51,812 bases of DNA from Candidatus Woesearchaeota archaeon CG1_02_57_44 (GCA_001871415.1 MNWW01000020.1:1-51812); one strand, 5' to 3'; positions 1-8,683 are shown, numbered from the stretch's first letter. Numbers and translations are program-made. The notes: generated from the sequence alone by a model not told the origin.

Positions 1-246
1 TCCGCCGCATTTTGCTCTCTGTTCAAGTTCTTCTGGTGTGGTGGATTTGGATGGAGAGAATACCGTGTCTGATGCTTCGATCGTAGGGTGCAGCTCGACT
101 CCTGCTCTTGCCAATTCAAGGTTGACGATCTCGATGACATTGCCCAGCGTTCGCTCATATCGCGGATAGCGTTGCCGGAATTTTGGGTCTGCGACGCACA
201 GCACGCTCAGCTCGCAGACTTCTCCCAGTGGAACAGAACTCTTCAT
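1..246 (-). CDS. Hypothetical protein, cut by left edge
   Basis: An open frame runs on the minus strand from an ATG at 246 to the window edge without a stop (82 codons visible, beginning MKSSVPLGEVCELSVL). It is not in the ORF track because it lacks a stop inside the window. The frame is closed upstream by a TGA, and ATG 246 is the only ATG between. TATA-like TTAATAAG stretches lie about 25-45 nt upstream, as expected for a leaderless archaeal start. I do not recognise the product. The visible part looks soluble, with no membrane segment. Confidence 0.55.
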   Translation of the reverse strand, partial: MKSSVPLGEVCELSVLCVADPKFRQRYPRYERTLGNVIEIVNLELARAGVELHPTIEASDTVFSPSKSTTPEELEQRAKCGG

Positions 247-386
247 GGGCCCCGAAAACAAACGCGACCTTATTAATGTTGCCCTTATTAAGTAGTGTCA
301 TCTTGCATCTCGCTACCTGTTGCCTCTCGCTGTGACCTCCATCGCAACCTTTTTCAACACTCGCGCCTCCCGCCATACAGGTGACT

Positions 387-689
387 ATGATGGAAGAAGA
401 TGACAAGAATATCGATGTGCCAGAAGGCCAACGCCTGATACAATTCTCCGGCCGCGAGTGTGTGCACTGCAAGGAGATGGATCCTATCGTCGAGCAGCTG
501 CAAAAGGACACCGGGCTGAGGATAACGCATCTGGAGTGCTGGCATGACGAGAAGAACCTCGCGCTCTTTGAGAAGTATGATCAGGGCAGATGCCAGGGCG
601 TGCCCTTCTTCTACAATGAGAAGACCACGAAGTGGATCTGCGGCAACTGCGACTACGACGCGCTCAAGAAGTGGGCCATGGGGGAATGA
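387..689 (+). CDS. Thioredoxin-fold protein with CVHC motif
   Basis: A 100-residue protein with the thioredoxin pattern: a beta strand (RLIQFSG) leads into a CVHC redox motif at residues 25-28, and a GVPFF segment later in the chain fits the cis-proline loop. A second CxxC (CGNC) near the C terminus is unusual and could bind metal or form another disulfide. There is no signal peptide, so it is probably cytosolic. The ORF track starts at a GTG (381); the tandem ATGs at 387/390 behind AGGTG are better starts. It is convergent with the GlnD-like gene, with a T-rich stretch between them that could end transcription. Substrate unknown. Confidence 0.75.
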   Translation: MMEEDDKNIDVPEGQRLIQFSGRECVHCKEMDPIVEQLQKDTGLRITHLECWHDEKNLALFEKYDQGRCQGVPFFYNEKTTKWICGNCDYDALKKWAMGE

Positions 690-753
690 GCTGACGAAGT
701 GTTTCGGATCTCTACTATTTTCTTTATTATATATCCCTTCTGTCTGAGGTCCC

Positions 754-3264
754 TCACATCCGGAAGAACTCGGCATTGGGCGTGTACTCGCGCAGCGCCC
801 GCATCAGTGCCTGTCCTCGCTGCCTGCTCAGCGCCCTTCCATGGTGGCTGATGCCAAAGGTGTTCAGGGCACGCTCATGCCCTGTCTGGAACGATGCTGT
901 GTCGATGGTGCACCCCGCGTTGTAGATGGCCTGCACCTGCACCAGCGCGCAGCCGGGAAGGTCCTCGGCCGTGGTGCTCAGGGTGCTGCGCTCATCATTA
1001 TGGCTGATCGAGACATCGAGCAGCTGCAGGCTCGGCAAGGCCCTTTTCTTGGCTTCAAGCATCTCGATGGCAGGTGTGGTCCGTTCACGCGCCGCGAGAT
1101 AGGTGTTGGTGAATCGTTCGACCGCAGCGCCCTCGAGCGCGCTGCCATGCTTGGACAGGTTGAGCGCGTCGATGGCAGAGCCGTTCCAGTCCGCGATATA
1201 GGCGTCGTGGATATTGAATGCCTCAAGGTAGCAGGAGAAGATGATGTCGCGAAGGCGGCCCGTGACATCCGTGTCGAGGATGACGAGCTCAGTGTATGCG
1301 GGATGGATCTTCGAGGGATTGATGGTGTGCGAGGCGTACACGACAGGGGTATGCTCCAGGTTCCCTAGCAGGGCCGTGACCTCCGGGTCCGTGAATCTGC
1401 TGAGCAGATCAAGGCCGGTCTCTGACAGCACGGCTCGCACGTCATCTGCCGGGACATTGCGTGCGCGGGAGATGGCGCTCACGCTGCGCTCGACGCGGGG
1501 GCTGCGGGGATTCCTGCCCATGATAGCGCGGAATACGTCAAGCTGCCGCTCTTGGGTGAGCGCGTCAGGCGCATACTCATTGAGGGGCTCCCATCCGGCC
1601 CGGGTCATCAGTTCCAGGCCTTCGACGATCATGGCTTGGGGCGCCACGCCAGGACCCATGTGCTCGCGCGCGTGCGTGGCGGCCTCATCGGTGACATCAC
1701 CGTACCGGAGCAGCACTTCCCGGGGCAGATGGTGATGGCGTACCAGGGAGCCGACCACCGCGGTGTAGGACGCGTCATAGCCGAGGCGGGAGAGCAGGTC
1801 CTTCACCATGGCTTCTCCTCGTTCAGTGTGACCGTTCAGGCCCTGCGCGATAGCTATGTTGCTGCACAGGGTGGCCCAGGCCAGCTGGCTGCGATGCAGC
1901 GCCGTGGTCTCTCTGGCGCGGTAGTTGTTGGCCGAGTGCTCGGGGCTGTCCTGGTGGAAGAACCAGCTTGAACCTTCCATGAGACGGGAGAGCTCATCAA
2001 GCTTCTGCACGGCCACATACCCGACAGTCCGGTTGAGCCCCGAGACCGTGTATGGTTGGTGGAACATCGCGACGACCTCAGGCAACTGGTGCTCGAGGAA
2101 CGGATGCAGCAGGTCAAAGACCTCGGCGAGGTTGGGGTGCGCCATGAGCGAGGTGAGCACTTGCGTATCCGGGGACTGCAGGGGGTCATAGGAGGTCTGT
2201 ATCCTGGTCGCTCCGGTTGCAGCGGCACTGAGGACTGCGGCAAGGTAGTTGTCGGTGATGGTGCTGTCTCTTTTCCATCGCCTGCCTTGATTGTCCGGCA
2301 GGCGTATGCCCTGCTCATTGATCCGGTCGATGGTGCGCAGCACATAGGTGTCGATGGTCTGCGCCGCCTTGACTACCTTGGCGACCAGCTGGTGCATGTT
2401 GTCATGGCCCAGCGCTGGCGCGGAGGCTGGTGAGAATTCGGTCAGGTGCGCTGACCTGCATCGTGTCCGCAGGTCCAGCAGCAGGCCTGCGGCTTCCTGC
2501 ACATCGGTCGGATAGGGCAGCTGCGCGCCGGTCTGGCGCGCATACGCCCGTCGCAGGTCAAGCGTCATGCCCAGCCATTTCAGGCCGCCCCAATGCTCCT
2601 TGAGGTGGGCTGGGTACAGGGCACGCTGTGTCTCGCGCAGCTGGGTCATGTCATGTCCATGCAGCTGGCATGCTGCCTTTCCGTCGATGAGCTCCTCGAT
2701 GACCGAGGGGACCGAGAAGGATGCATGCCACTCCCGCATGACCATCATATGCTCAAGATAACCATTGTCCAGCACGGATACCGGCTCATGCGCGCCAAGC
2801 TCGAGCAGCGCTTCATTGCCCACCCGTCCAAGGCTCATGACATCGATGAATGACACATTCCAGGGTATGCTCAGGGCGCCTGCCTGCAGAGGCGGTGTCT
2901 CATCGAAATGGCATTGTAGCTGTGTCCTGATCTCGCGCGCCTCAGGGTCACGCTGCACCTGTTCGTAGTCCATGTAGACCTGCACGTCCAGGTCCCCGGG
3001 GACCCATCCTCGCTGCAGGCTGCCGGAGAGTCCTACGCCATAGAGCCATGATAACTGATGCTCCTGCAGGAATCGCGCTACTTTGAAACGGGCAAATGCT
3101 TCGGGTATCTGCGTCATAGCGTGCAGCTTGATGGCTTCGCCAAGCTCAAAGGCGCTTGCGTGCCCGGTCTCATAGCGCGCCACCAGCGAGTCCAGGTCGG
3201 CCTGTCTGCTTCGCTGGCCCGGGGATGTCCTGTGCCGTCTGGCGTGGTCTTTACTATCTGTCAC
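754..3264 (-). CDS. GlnD-like nucleotidyltransferase with degenerate HD and two ACT domains
   Basis: The 836 residues follow the domain order of bacterial GlnD (PII uridylyltransferase/uridylyl-removing enzyme). A pol-beta nucleotidyltransferase site is seen near 80-93 (GS then DLD), with a candidate third carboxylate at D141. A GlnD-like helical linker follows (HWGGLKWLG near 224, LLLDLRTRCRSAH near 261). The HD region keeps GHTERG (478-483) and LVRHHHLP (507-514), but the expected LLHDxGK is LCSNIAIAQG, so the metal-binding HD dyad is lost. Two C-terminal ACT-like domains follow, the second around 755-825. I infer a transferase-like core without hydrolase activity, perhaps sensing a small ligand through ACT. 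No PII (GlnB/GlnK) gene is visible. The start is a GTG about 27 nt below a weak TATA (TTCATAATC). The target is unknown. Confidence 0.72.
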   Translation of the reverse strand: MTDSKDHARRHRTSPGQRSRQADLDSLVARYETGHASAFELGEAIKLHAMTQIPEAFARFKVARFLQEHQLSWLYGVGLSGSLQRGWVPGDLDVQVYMDYEQVQRDPEAREIRTQLQCHFDETPPLQAGALSIPWNVSFIDVMSLGRVGNEALLELGAHEPVSVLDNGYLEHMMVMREWHASFSVPSVIEELIDGKAACQLHGHDMTQLRETQRALYPAHLKEHWGGLKWLGMTLDLRRAYARQTGAQLPYPTDVQEAAGLLLDLRTRCRSAHLTEFSPASAPALGHDNMHQLVAKVVKAAQTIDTYVLRTIDRINEQGIRLPDNQGRRWKRDSTITDNYLAAVLSAAATGATRIQTSYDPLQSPDTQVLTSLMAHPNLAEVFDLLHPFLEHQLPEVVAMFHQPYTVSGLNRTVGYVAVQKLDELSRLMEGSSWFFHQDSPEHSANNYRARETTALHRSQLAWATLCSNIAIAQGLNGHTERGEAMVKDLLSRLGYDASYTAVVGSLVRHHHLPREVLLRYGDVTDEAATHAREHMGPGVAPQAMIVEGLELMTRAGWEPLNEYAPDALTQERQLDVFRAIMGRNPRSPRVERSVSAISRARNVPADDVRAVLSETGLDLLSRFTDPEVTALLGNLEHTPVVYASHTINPSKIHPAYTELVILDTDVTGRLRDIIFSCYLEAFNIHDAYIADWNGSAIDALNLSKHGSALEGAAVERFTNTYLAARERTTPAIEMLEAKKRALPSLQLLDVSISHNDERSTLSTTAEDLPGCALVQVQAIYNAGCTIDTASFQTGHERALNTFGISHHGRALSRQRGQALMRALREYTPNAEFFRM

Positions 3265-3368
3265 GATTCCCGCAAATTATTCCGTGATTATGAATCTTAC
3301 CCCCCCACGCATACGAAATACGTAATCGTTACGATTGCTCCCCTTGTTTTCACAACACCCCTTAAAGG

Positions 3369-3404
3369 AAAAACTATATAACCATCTGTCTTTTCGGCAG
3401 ACAG
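3369..3404 (+). promoter_or_regulatory. TATA box and leader hairpin of the dehydrogenase operon
   Basis: AAACTATATAACC at about 3371-3383 is the best TATA box upstream of the E1-alpha gene and predicts a leader of roughly 100 nt, longer than for most genes here. CTGTC (3386-3390) and GACAG (3400-3404) form a short inverted repeat just below the TATA box, which could be an operator or an RNA hairpin. I see no TPP riboswitch consensus in the leader. Confidence 0.45.
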
Positions 3405-3503
3405 GGTCGATGCAGCTGCACGGTGCTGGCTTTCGCGTCCATTATGTCCGCCGCAAGGCGAGGACGAGCAAGCCAAGGCGCGTGTCGTCCCGGGGGTAAT
3501 CAT

Positions 3504-4559
3504 ATGCCACGAAAGACGCTCGCAAGCTTCAAGGTCGAATATCAGCAGCTCATGAACGAGAAGGGAGATGTCGACGAGAAAGTTGCCGCTATCGATCCAG
3601 AATTCGCCAAGCGCTGCTATGAGCTAATGACACTCGTCAGGGTCTTTGACGCCAAGGCCGTGGCCATGCAGCGCCAGGGCCGCATCGGCACTTACGCGTC
3701 CGTGCTCGGTCAGGAGGCGGCGCAGGTAGGTTCTGCGCTCGCGTTGCAGGAGTCAGACTACCTGCTTCCGACTTACCGGGAGGCAGGAGCGCTCATCGCG
3801 CGCGACAGCCCCATGCATCAGCTGCTCCAGTATTTCGGCGGCGATGAGCGCGGCAGCGCGTACGAGGAAGGCATCAATAATTTTCCCATCGCGATTCCCA
3901 TCAGCAGCCAGATTCCGCACGCGACCGGCATCGGCTGGGCCATGCGCCTGAAGGGCCACAAGGCCGCTGCCTTGGTCTATTTCGGCGACGGCGCGTCCAG
4001 CCGCGGGGACTTTCATGAGGCCATCAACATCGCCGCGGTCATGAAGGCGAATGCCGTGTTCTTCTGCCAGAACAATCAGTATGCTATCTCCCTGCCGCGT
4101 GAGCGCCAGACGCTCGCCGAGTCCATCGCACAGAAGGCCATCAGCTATGGCGTTGAGGGCCTGCAGGTGGACGGCAATGATGTGCTGGGAGTGCATAAGG
4201 CGGTGAGCGACGCGCTGCAGAAGGCCTACACAGGCAAGGGCCCGACCCTGATAGAGGCCTACACCTTCCGCCTGGGGGACCATACGACAAGCGATGACGC
4301 AAAGAAGTATCGCGACCCCAAGCTCGTGGAGCAATGGCAGAAGCGTGACCCGCTCGCGCGCCTGCGCGTCTATCTCAGGCAGAAGATGCTCTGGGACGAG
4401 GACTACGAGAAGTCATTGCTCGAGCGCTGCGCAAAAAAGGTCGAGGACGCCGTGGTCAGGTATGAGTCCACGCCTGCCGCTCCGCTGACCGACATGTTCG
4501 ACTATCACTACGCCCAGCTGCCCCAGAACCTTGCTGAGCAGCGCAGGGAGGTGATGTGA
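3504..4559 (+). CDS. pdhA: 2-oxoacid dehydrogenase E1 component, alpha subunit
   Basis: Thiamine-diphosphate-dependent E1-alpha of a pyruvate/branched-chain 2-oxoacid dehydrogenase, which decarboxylates the 2-oxoacid and passes the acyl group to lipoyl-E2. The ThDP motif is clear: GDGASSRGDFHEAIN followed by FFCQNNQYAIS (the GDG...NN signature). The start at 3504 (MPRKTLASF, 351 aa) follows GGGGG and matches family length; the ORF track start at 3423 adds an unlikely 27-residue extension. It is the first gene of E1-alpha/E1-beta/E2. Substrate preference between pyruvate and branched-chain acids cannot be settled from the sequence. Confidence 0.95.
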   Translation: MPRKTLASFKVEYQQLMNEKGDVDEKVAAIDPEFAKRCYELMTLVRVFDAKAVAMQRQGRIGTYASVLGQEAAQVGSALALQESDYLLPTYREAGALIARDSPMHQLLQYFGGDERGSAYEEGINNFPIAIPISSQIPHATGIGWAMRLKGHKAAALVYFGDGASSRGDFHEAINIAAVMKANAVFFCQNNQYAISLPRERQTLAESIAQKAISYGVEGLQVDGNDVLGVHKAVSDALQKAYTGKGPTLIEAYTFRLGDHTTSDDAKKYRDPKLVEQWQKRDPLARLRVYLRQKMLWDEDYEKSLLERCAKKVEDAVVRYESTPAAPLTDMFDYHYAQLPQNLAEQRREVM

Positions 4560-5531
4560 ATGACCGTCATGAACATCCTCGAGGCGGTGCGAGATGGCCT
4601 GCGACAGGAGCTTAAGGCGGATCCTGATGTGGTGCTCTTCGGCGAGGACATCGGCAGAAATGGCGGCGTGTTTCGCACGACCGACGGCCTCTTCGACGAG
4701 TTTCCCGGCAGGGTCATCGACACGCCGTTGGCGGAGCTGGGCATCGTCGCCTCAGCAGTGGGCATGGCCGCCTATGGCATGCGCCCGGTCGTGGAGATAC
4801 AGTTCTCCGGCTTTGTCTATGGCGCCATGGAGCAGCTCATCAGCCACGCCGCGCGCCTCAGGAACCGCACGCGGGGCAAGTTCACCTGCCCGATGGTCCT
4901 GCGCGCGCCCTACAGCGGCGGCATCCGCGCGCTGGAGCATCACAGCGAGTCAATGGAAGCGTTCTATGTGCACACGCAGGGGCTCAAGGTCGTCATCCCC
5001 AGCAATCCCTATGACGCCAAAGGACTGCTCATCGCCGCCATCCGCGACCCTGATCCGGTCATCTTCCTGGAGCCAAAGCGTATCTATCGCGCGGTCAAAG
5101 CAGAGGTTCCAGATGGCTCGTATGTGGTGCCACTGGGTCGCGCGTCCATACTGCGCGAGGGCACCGATATCACCGTGGTCTCGTGGGGGAGCATGATGAA
5201 GTCTGTGCTCGACGCAGCGACCGAGCTGCAGGGAAAGGCGAGCATCGAGGTGCTGGACCTGCGCACGCTCTCTCCGATGGATACGGCGTCGATAATCGCG
5301 AGCGTGGAGAAGACCGGGAGGTTGCTGGTGGTCAGCGAGGAGCCAAGGACGTGCAGTGTCGCTGGCGAGATACTGGCGCAGGTGGCCGAGCGCGCGATGC
5401 TCAGCCTGCAGGCGCCACCGCGGCGCGTGACGGGCTTTGACACCATCATGCCGCTCTACAAGATGGAGAATGATTATATCCCCAGCAAGGACAAGATAAT
5501 GAAGGCGATACTGGACGTGGTGAGCTACTGA
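4560..5531 (+). CDS. pdhB: 2-oxoacid dehydrogenase E1 component, beta subunit
   Basis: E1-beta partner (323 aa) that completes the heterotetrameric ThDP enzyme. Family features include VLFGEDIGRNGGVFRTT near the N terminus, the TPLAELGIVASAVGMAAYG segment, and the LRAPYSGGIRALEHHSES region around the active site. The ATG directly abuts the E1-alpha stop codon, so the two are co-translated. The C-terminal half carries the transketolase C-terminal-like domain (GSYVVPLGRASILREG and onward). No sign of truncation. Confidence 0.95.
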   Translation: MTVMNILEAVRDGLRQELKADPDVVLFGEDIGRNGGVFRTTDGLFDEFPGRVIDTPLAELGIVASAVGMAAYGMRPVVEIQFSGFVYGAMEQLISHAARLRNRTRGKFTCPMVLRAPYSGGIRALEHHSESMEAFYVHTQGLKVVIPSNPYDAKGLLIAAIRDPDPVIFLEPKRIYRAVKAEVPDGSYVVPLGRASILREGTDITVVSWGSMMKSVLDAATELQGKASIEVLDLRTLSPMDTASIIASVEKTGRLLVVSEEPRTCSVAGEILAQVAERAMLSLQAPPRRVTGFDTIMPLYKMENDYIPSKDKIMKAILDVVSY

Positions 5532-7060
5532 TGGCGTATGAATTCGTGTTCCCGGACGTCGGTGAGGGCATCCCTGAGGGGATGCTCAAGGAATGGAAAG
5601 TCAATGTAGGAGACAAGGTCTCGGCTGATGAGACGCTCTGCATGGTCGAGACCGACAAGGCGGTGGTGGAGATGCCCAGCCCCCGGGCAGGTGTGATACT
5701 CAAGGTATTCCATGCCGCTGGCGAGATAATCAAGGTCGGCGAGATACTGGCCATCATCGGCGAGGAAGGTGAATCGGTCCAGAGCGCCACGGGCGAGAGG
5801 AGCGCGTCGACCGCTTCAGCGACAGCAACCGCGACAGCAACCGTGGCCAAGGACGCGAAGGGACCGCGATCCGAGGACGCGGCGTCTGCAGGAAAACCTG
5901 GTGCTGGCGAAGCAGAGCATTACACCGGAAGCGTCGTCGGCAAGCTCGAGGAAGCGTCTGAATCCATGAAGGACGTGCCGCGCGACGCGCAGCAGTCATC
6001 GGCTCCGGCAGACGGCGTGAAGGCGACCCTGCTCGTGCGAAAGCTCGCGCAGGCCATGGGCGTCGATATCAGCAAGGTCAAGGGCACAGGTCCGCAGGGG
6101 CGCATCACTGAGGATGATGTGAAGGCCGCAGTCGGCAGGGAGCCGACACCTGGCGGGCCATCCTCGTCAAGCGCGGCATCGCCAGCAGCGGCTTCGCCGT
6201 CGACCTCCGTAGCTTCTTCAGCGTCGGCGTCCGCAGCATCCGTCTCCGCGTCAGCGTCTGCAGCGACGCAGCCCGCCAAGCCCGCAATCAAGCGCAAGTA
6301 TGATATGTGGGGCTATATCGACCGTCAGCCGTTCAAGGGCATCCGCAAGACCATAGCGACGCGTATGCTCCAGAGCCAGAGCGAGAACGCGCCCGTGACC
6401 TACCATGTCAGTGTCAATGCGGGCAACCTGGTCCTGCTGCGCGAGAAGGAGAAGAAGAGGGCGGCGGAGCAGGGCATCAAGCTCACGTATCTCGCCTACA
6501 TCGTCAAGGCCGTGGCCCTTGCGGTGCTTGGCCATACCGCGGTCAACAGCAGTCTGGTCGACGATGAGATACTACTCAAGAAATATGCCAACGTCGGCAT
6601 CGCGGTTGATACTGAACACGGCCTGTATGTCCCGGTGATAAAGCGCGCAGAGACGCAGGACGTGCTCGCGATAGCCAAGGAGATATCGCGTCTCGCGGAC
6701 GCGGTCAAGGACAATAAGCTTAATCCCATGGACCTGAAGGGCGGCAGCATCAGCATAACGAACCTTGGCAGCGTCGGGGTAGAGTACTTCACGCCCGTCA
6801 TCAACCCCGGCGAGTGCAGCGTGCTGGGTGTGGGCAGGATGAAGGATGCGCCCGTGCTCGAGCAGGCGGCTGACGGCAAGGGCTCAGGACCAAAGGTGGT
6901 TCCCGGGAGGATATTGCCGCTCTCGCTGACCGCGGACCATCGCATTGTCGACGGCGCTGAGGCGGCGCGCTTCCTCAACGATGTCAAGCGCATGCTTGAG
7001 GATCCAGGCGACGGCTCAGGAAATCCCGACGACTGGCCTGCGAAGAAGGTTGCGGTGTGA
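5531..7060 (+). CDS. pdhC: Dihydrolipoamide acyltransferase (E2)
   Basis: E2 core of the complex, 509 aa. One lipoyl domain at the N terminus carries the acceptor lysine in VETDKAVVEMP (K43). A peripheral-subunit-binding domain (LVRKLAQAMGVDISKVKGTGPQGRI) follows, flanked by Ala/Ser/Pro-rich mobile linkers, and then the catalytic acyltransferase domain with the HxxxDG signature in TADHRIVDGAEAARFL. The start codon shares one base with the E1-beta stop (TGATG). No E3 gene follows, so dihydrolipoamide dehydrogenase must lie elsewhere. The bipartite lipoate ligase at 15.4-16.6 kb is the likely source of lipoylation. Confidence 0.95.
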   Translation: MAYEFVFPDVGEGIPEGMLKEWKVNVGDKVSADETLCMVETDKAVVEMPSPRAGVILKVFHAAGEIIKVGEILAIIGEEGESVQSATGERSASTASATATATATVAKDAKGPRSEDAASAGKPGAGEAEHYTGSVVGKLEEASESMKDVPRDAQQSSAPADGVKATLLVRKLAQAMGVDISKVKGTGPQGRITEDDVKAAVGREPTPGGPSSSSAASPAAASPSTSVASSASASAASVSASASAATQPAKPAIKRKYDMWGYIDRQPFKGIRKTIATRMLQSQSENAPVTYHVSVNAGNLVLLREKEKKRAAEQGIKLTYLAYIVKAVALAVLGHTAVNSSLVDDEILLKKYANVGIAVDTEHGLYVPVIKRAETQDVLAIAKEISRLADAVKDNKLNPMDLKGGSISITNLGSVGVEYFTPVINPGECSVLGVGRMKDAPVLEQAADGKGSGPKVVPGRILPLSLTADHRIVDGAEAARFLNDVKRMLEDPGDGSGNPDDWPAKKVAV

Positions 7061-7061
7061 G

Positions 7062-7514
7062 TCACATATAGGCAATCGCGCTTCTGATCTCCGCGATGAT
7101 GTGCTTGTCTGCCAGGATTGCTTGGCTCTCCAGCAACACCTCTCGGCACAGCGCCAGGCGCGGACCGGTGGATTGTGATCCTATATCACGTGTATGATAC
7201 TGTGCATTGATGCGTGACCTGAAAGCGCTATGGATGCTCCTTTTCGTCCTTGCAGGATAAGGGACTGCATGGTCCATCGCCGCGAGTGTGCATTGATGTA
7301 TCTCGCTCTTGATGTCTGCTGCAACCAGCACAGCGGTCAATGAGTAATAACAGCAATAGTAGGTGATGGTGGCCTGCCAGAGCGGACTCCTCACACAGGT
7401 GAGGTCATCAAGGGAGATGTGTGCCATGCTCAGGAACCCGCGTGCCTGCGGCATATCAGCTTTGACGACGCGGATGCCCTTTTCCTGTTGTCTGCACCAT
7501 TCAATCAAAACCAT
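7062..7514 (-). CDS. HEPN-domain protein, toxin partner of MNT
   Basis: About 150 aa. The helical segment ITYYCCYYSLTAVLVAADI followed by a C-terminal RSRINAQYH fits the HEPN signature Rx4-6H found in putative RNase toxins. The start at 7514 (MVLIEWCRQQ) overlaps the end of the upstream nucleotidyltransferase gene by 14 nt, so the pair is translationally coupled in the usual MNT-then-HEPN order. Its stop lies immediately beside the convergent E2 stop. The ORF track version begins further upstream without support. Function is inferred from the family and the pairing. Confidence 0.7.
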   Translation of the reverse strand: MVLIEWCRQQEKGIRVVKADMPQARGFLSMAHISLDDLTCVRSPLWQATITYYCCYYSLTAVLVAADIKSEIHQCTLAAMDHAVPYPARTKRSIHSAFRSRINAQYHTRDIGSQSTGPRLALCREVLLESQAILADKHIIAEIRSAIAYM

Positions 7515-8076
7515 ACCAATGCCTCCAGGCCAGGCGCGTGTAGCGCTCTGCCCCGGAGAGGATGATGTGGTTAATGAGTATTCCTGCTGCGAATCTGTCT
7601 TTCTTCTGGAGCATGCGGACATATTCCGGCTCGCTCAGCGAGATGGGATGGAGAGGTATGCCCATGATGTGTTCGGGCATCTTTTCCCTGCTCCCGATTA
7701 TCAGAATGTCGAGATCGGATTGTCTTGTCTGTTCTGCCTTGGCATAGCTGCCATGCAGCACACACATCCCGGATGTCGCGCTCAACGGGCGAGCAAACAG
7801 ATGTTCATCGAGGAATCGCAGCTTGCGTCCCATCTCTGCGATGGCCAGCAGGTCAGGGACCGATGTGTTGTGCCTATTGAGCATATACTGCTTGATGGTT
7901 CCTTTCGGTTCACTGACGAGAACGTGTAGGTCTTCAAGTTCCCTGAGGGAGAGCGCTATCGCCTTCTGGCTCAAGGGGATGGTTGATGTGAGTTCCCTGC
8001 CATGGACGCGGCGCTCGTAGTCCTCGAGGAACTGTTCGAGCAGTAGCGCATACTTATTGAGTATCATTTTACTCAT
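7501..8076 (-). CDS. Winged-helix/minimal nucleotidyltransferase (MNT) antitoxin
   Basis: 191 aa from the ATG at 8076. The N-terminal ~85 residues resemble a winged helix (IPLSQKAIALSLRELEDLHVL), and the C-terminal part is a minimal nucleotidyltransferase with GSYAKAEQTRQSDLDILI, the GS...DxD catalytic pattern. In MNT/HEPN modules the MNT enzyme can neutralise the HEPN RNase by nucleotidylation; that role is inferred here. The fused DNA-binding domain and a perfect palindrome over the start codon suggest autoregulation. The track start at 8388 is too far upstream: a TATA box lies 20-27 nt above 8076. Confidence 0.75.
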   Translation of the reverse strand: MSKMILNKYALLLEQFLEDYERRVHGRELTSTIPLSQKAIALSLRELEDLHVLVSEPKGTIKQYMLNRHNTSVPDLLAIAEMGRKLRFLDEHLFARPLSATSGMCVLHGSYAKAEQTRQSDLDILIIGSREKMPEHIMGIPLHPISLSEPEYVRMLQKKDRFAAGILINHIILSGAERYTRLAWRHWYGFD

Positions 8077-8085
8077 GTGAGTAAA
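8068..8085 (-). promoter_or_regulatory. Palindromic operator overlapping MNT start codon
   Basis: TTTACTCA-TG-TGAGTAAA is a perfect 8-bp inverted repeat with a 2-nt spacer. The ATG of the MNT gene (8074-8076) lies inside it, and a TATA box (ATTATATATG on the minus strand, about 8094-8104) sits directly upstream. A bound winged-helix dimer here would block initiation at a leaderless promoter. Confidence 0.65.
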
Positions 8086-8102
8086 TACGTGCTCATATAT
8101 AA

Positions 8103-8423
8103 TGCTTCTGCGTGCCGCAGGTATATCATCTTTTTCATCTGATGCTGTTTCTTTGGCTTTCACAACCCCATTCCTTCTTTTTTTCCTCCCTATTGCAACG
8201 CTTATTAATCCCCTGCGCCGTGGCATGTTCTCTCGTAAAGCAAGACAGCGACTATCAGTCGGGGCGAAGCCCCGGGTGACCCTACAAACGAGCAACAAGG
8301 AATCGCACGCAGGCACAGCCTGACCGTATGCCCGGCATCCAGCCGATGCATCAGTAAGCGAATCCGAAAGCTCGCTGCTTTCTATCAAGCTCCTCTATGC
8401 GATAACGGAGGGAGGTGTGAACA
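8103..8423 (+). other. Intergenic leader upstream of microprotein genes
   Basis: This stretch of about 320 nt has no convincing gene. A pyrimidine-rich run (TTCTTTTTTTCCTCCC) precedes a TATA-like TTATTAAT near 8202-8209, which would give a leader of about 190 nt for the first microprotein. The leader contains small hairpins: CGGGGC-GAA-GCCCCG near 8260-8274 and AGCGA/TCGCT near 8357-8376. I matched it to no known RNA family; RNase P and SRP RNA hallmarks were not seen. Confidence 0.4.
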
Positions 8424-8495
8424 ATGCCAGCGCAACCAGTCAAGCAACCAGCCAAGCCGGCCGCCAAGCCAGCACAGCCAGCAAAGAAGAAATAA
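8424..8495 (+). CDS. Lys/Pro/Ala-rich 23-residue microprotein
   Basis: The tiny ORF (MPAQPVKQPAKPAAKPAQPAKKK) is too short for the ORF track but is preceded by an exceptionally strong Shine-Dalgarno sequence, GGAGGGAGGTG, 6 nt before the ATG. The peptide is a low-complexity Lys/Pro/Ala tail-like sequence ending in KKK, likely disordered and nucleic-acid binding. The second microprotein at 8684 has the same length, a similar ribosome-binding site and a similar composition. Function unknown; it could also be a leader peptide. Confidence 0.45.
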   Translation: MPAQPVKQPAKPAAKPAQPAKKK

Positions 8496-8683
8496 GGCAC
8501 AGTCTCAGACGGATGCTATCATCCGTGGCGCAAACCCGCGGGGCGAAATAGGCAGCGATGCCGTATCGCCCTGCGCGATGTGCCCCCTCTATCACTGACG
8601 ACATGATCGACGACAGAGAACAGTGTCCACGATCAACCACGACAGATGCGCAACGCGATACCCCCGAGAGGGAGGTGACCATC

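Noticed and set aside
841-2853. Long plus-strand ORFs across the GlnD-like gene
   Set aside because: They lie opposite a single 836-codon gene with recognisable domains. Their translations are low-complexity Arg/Gly/Ser-rich and have no start signals.
3371-3503. TPP-type riboswitch in the dehydrogenase leader
   Set aside because: The leader is ~100 nt with a hairpin, but the conserved CTGAGA and ACC-type TPP segments are absent.
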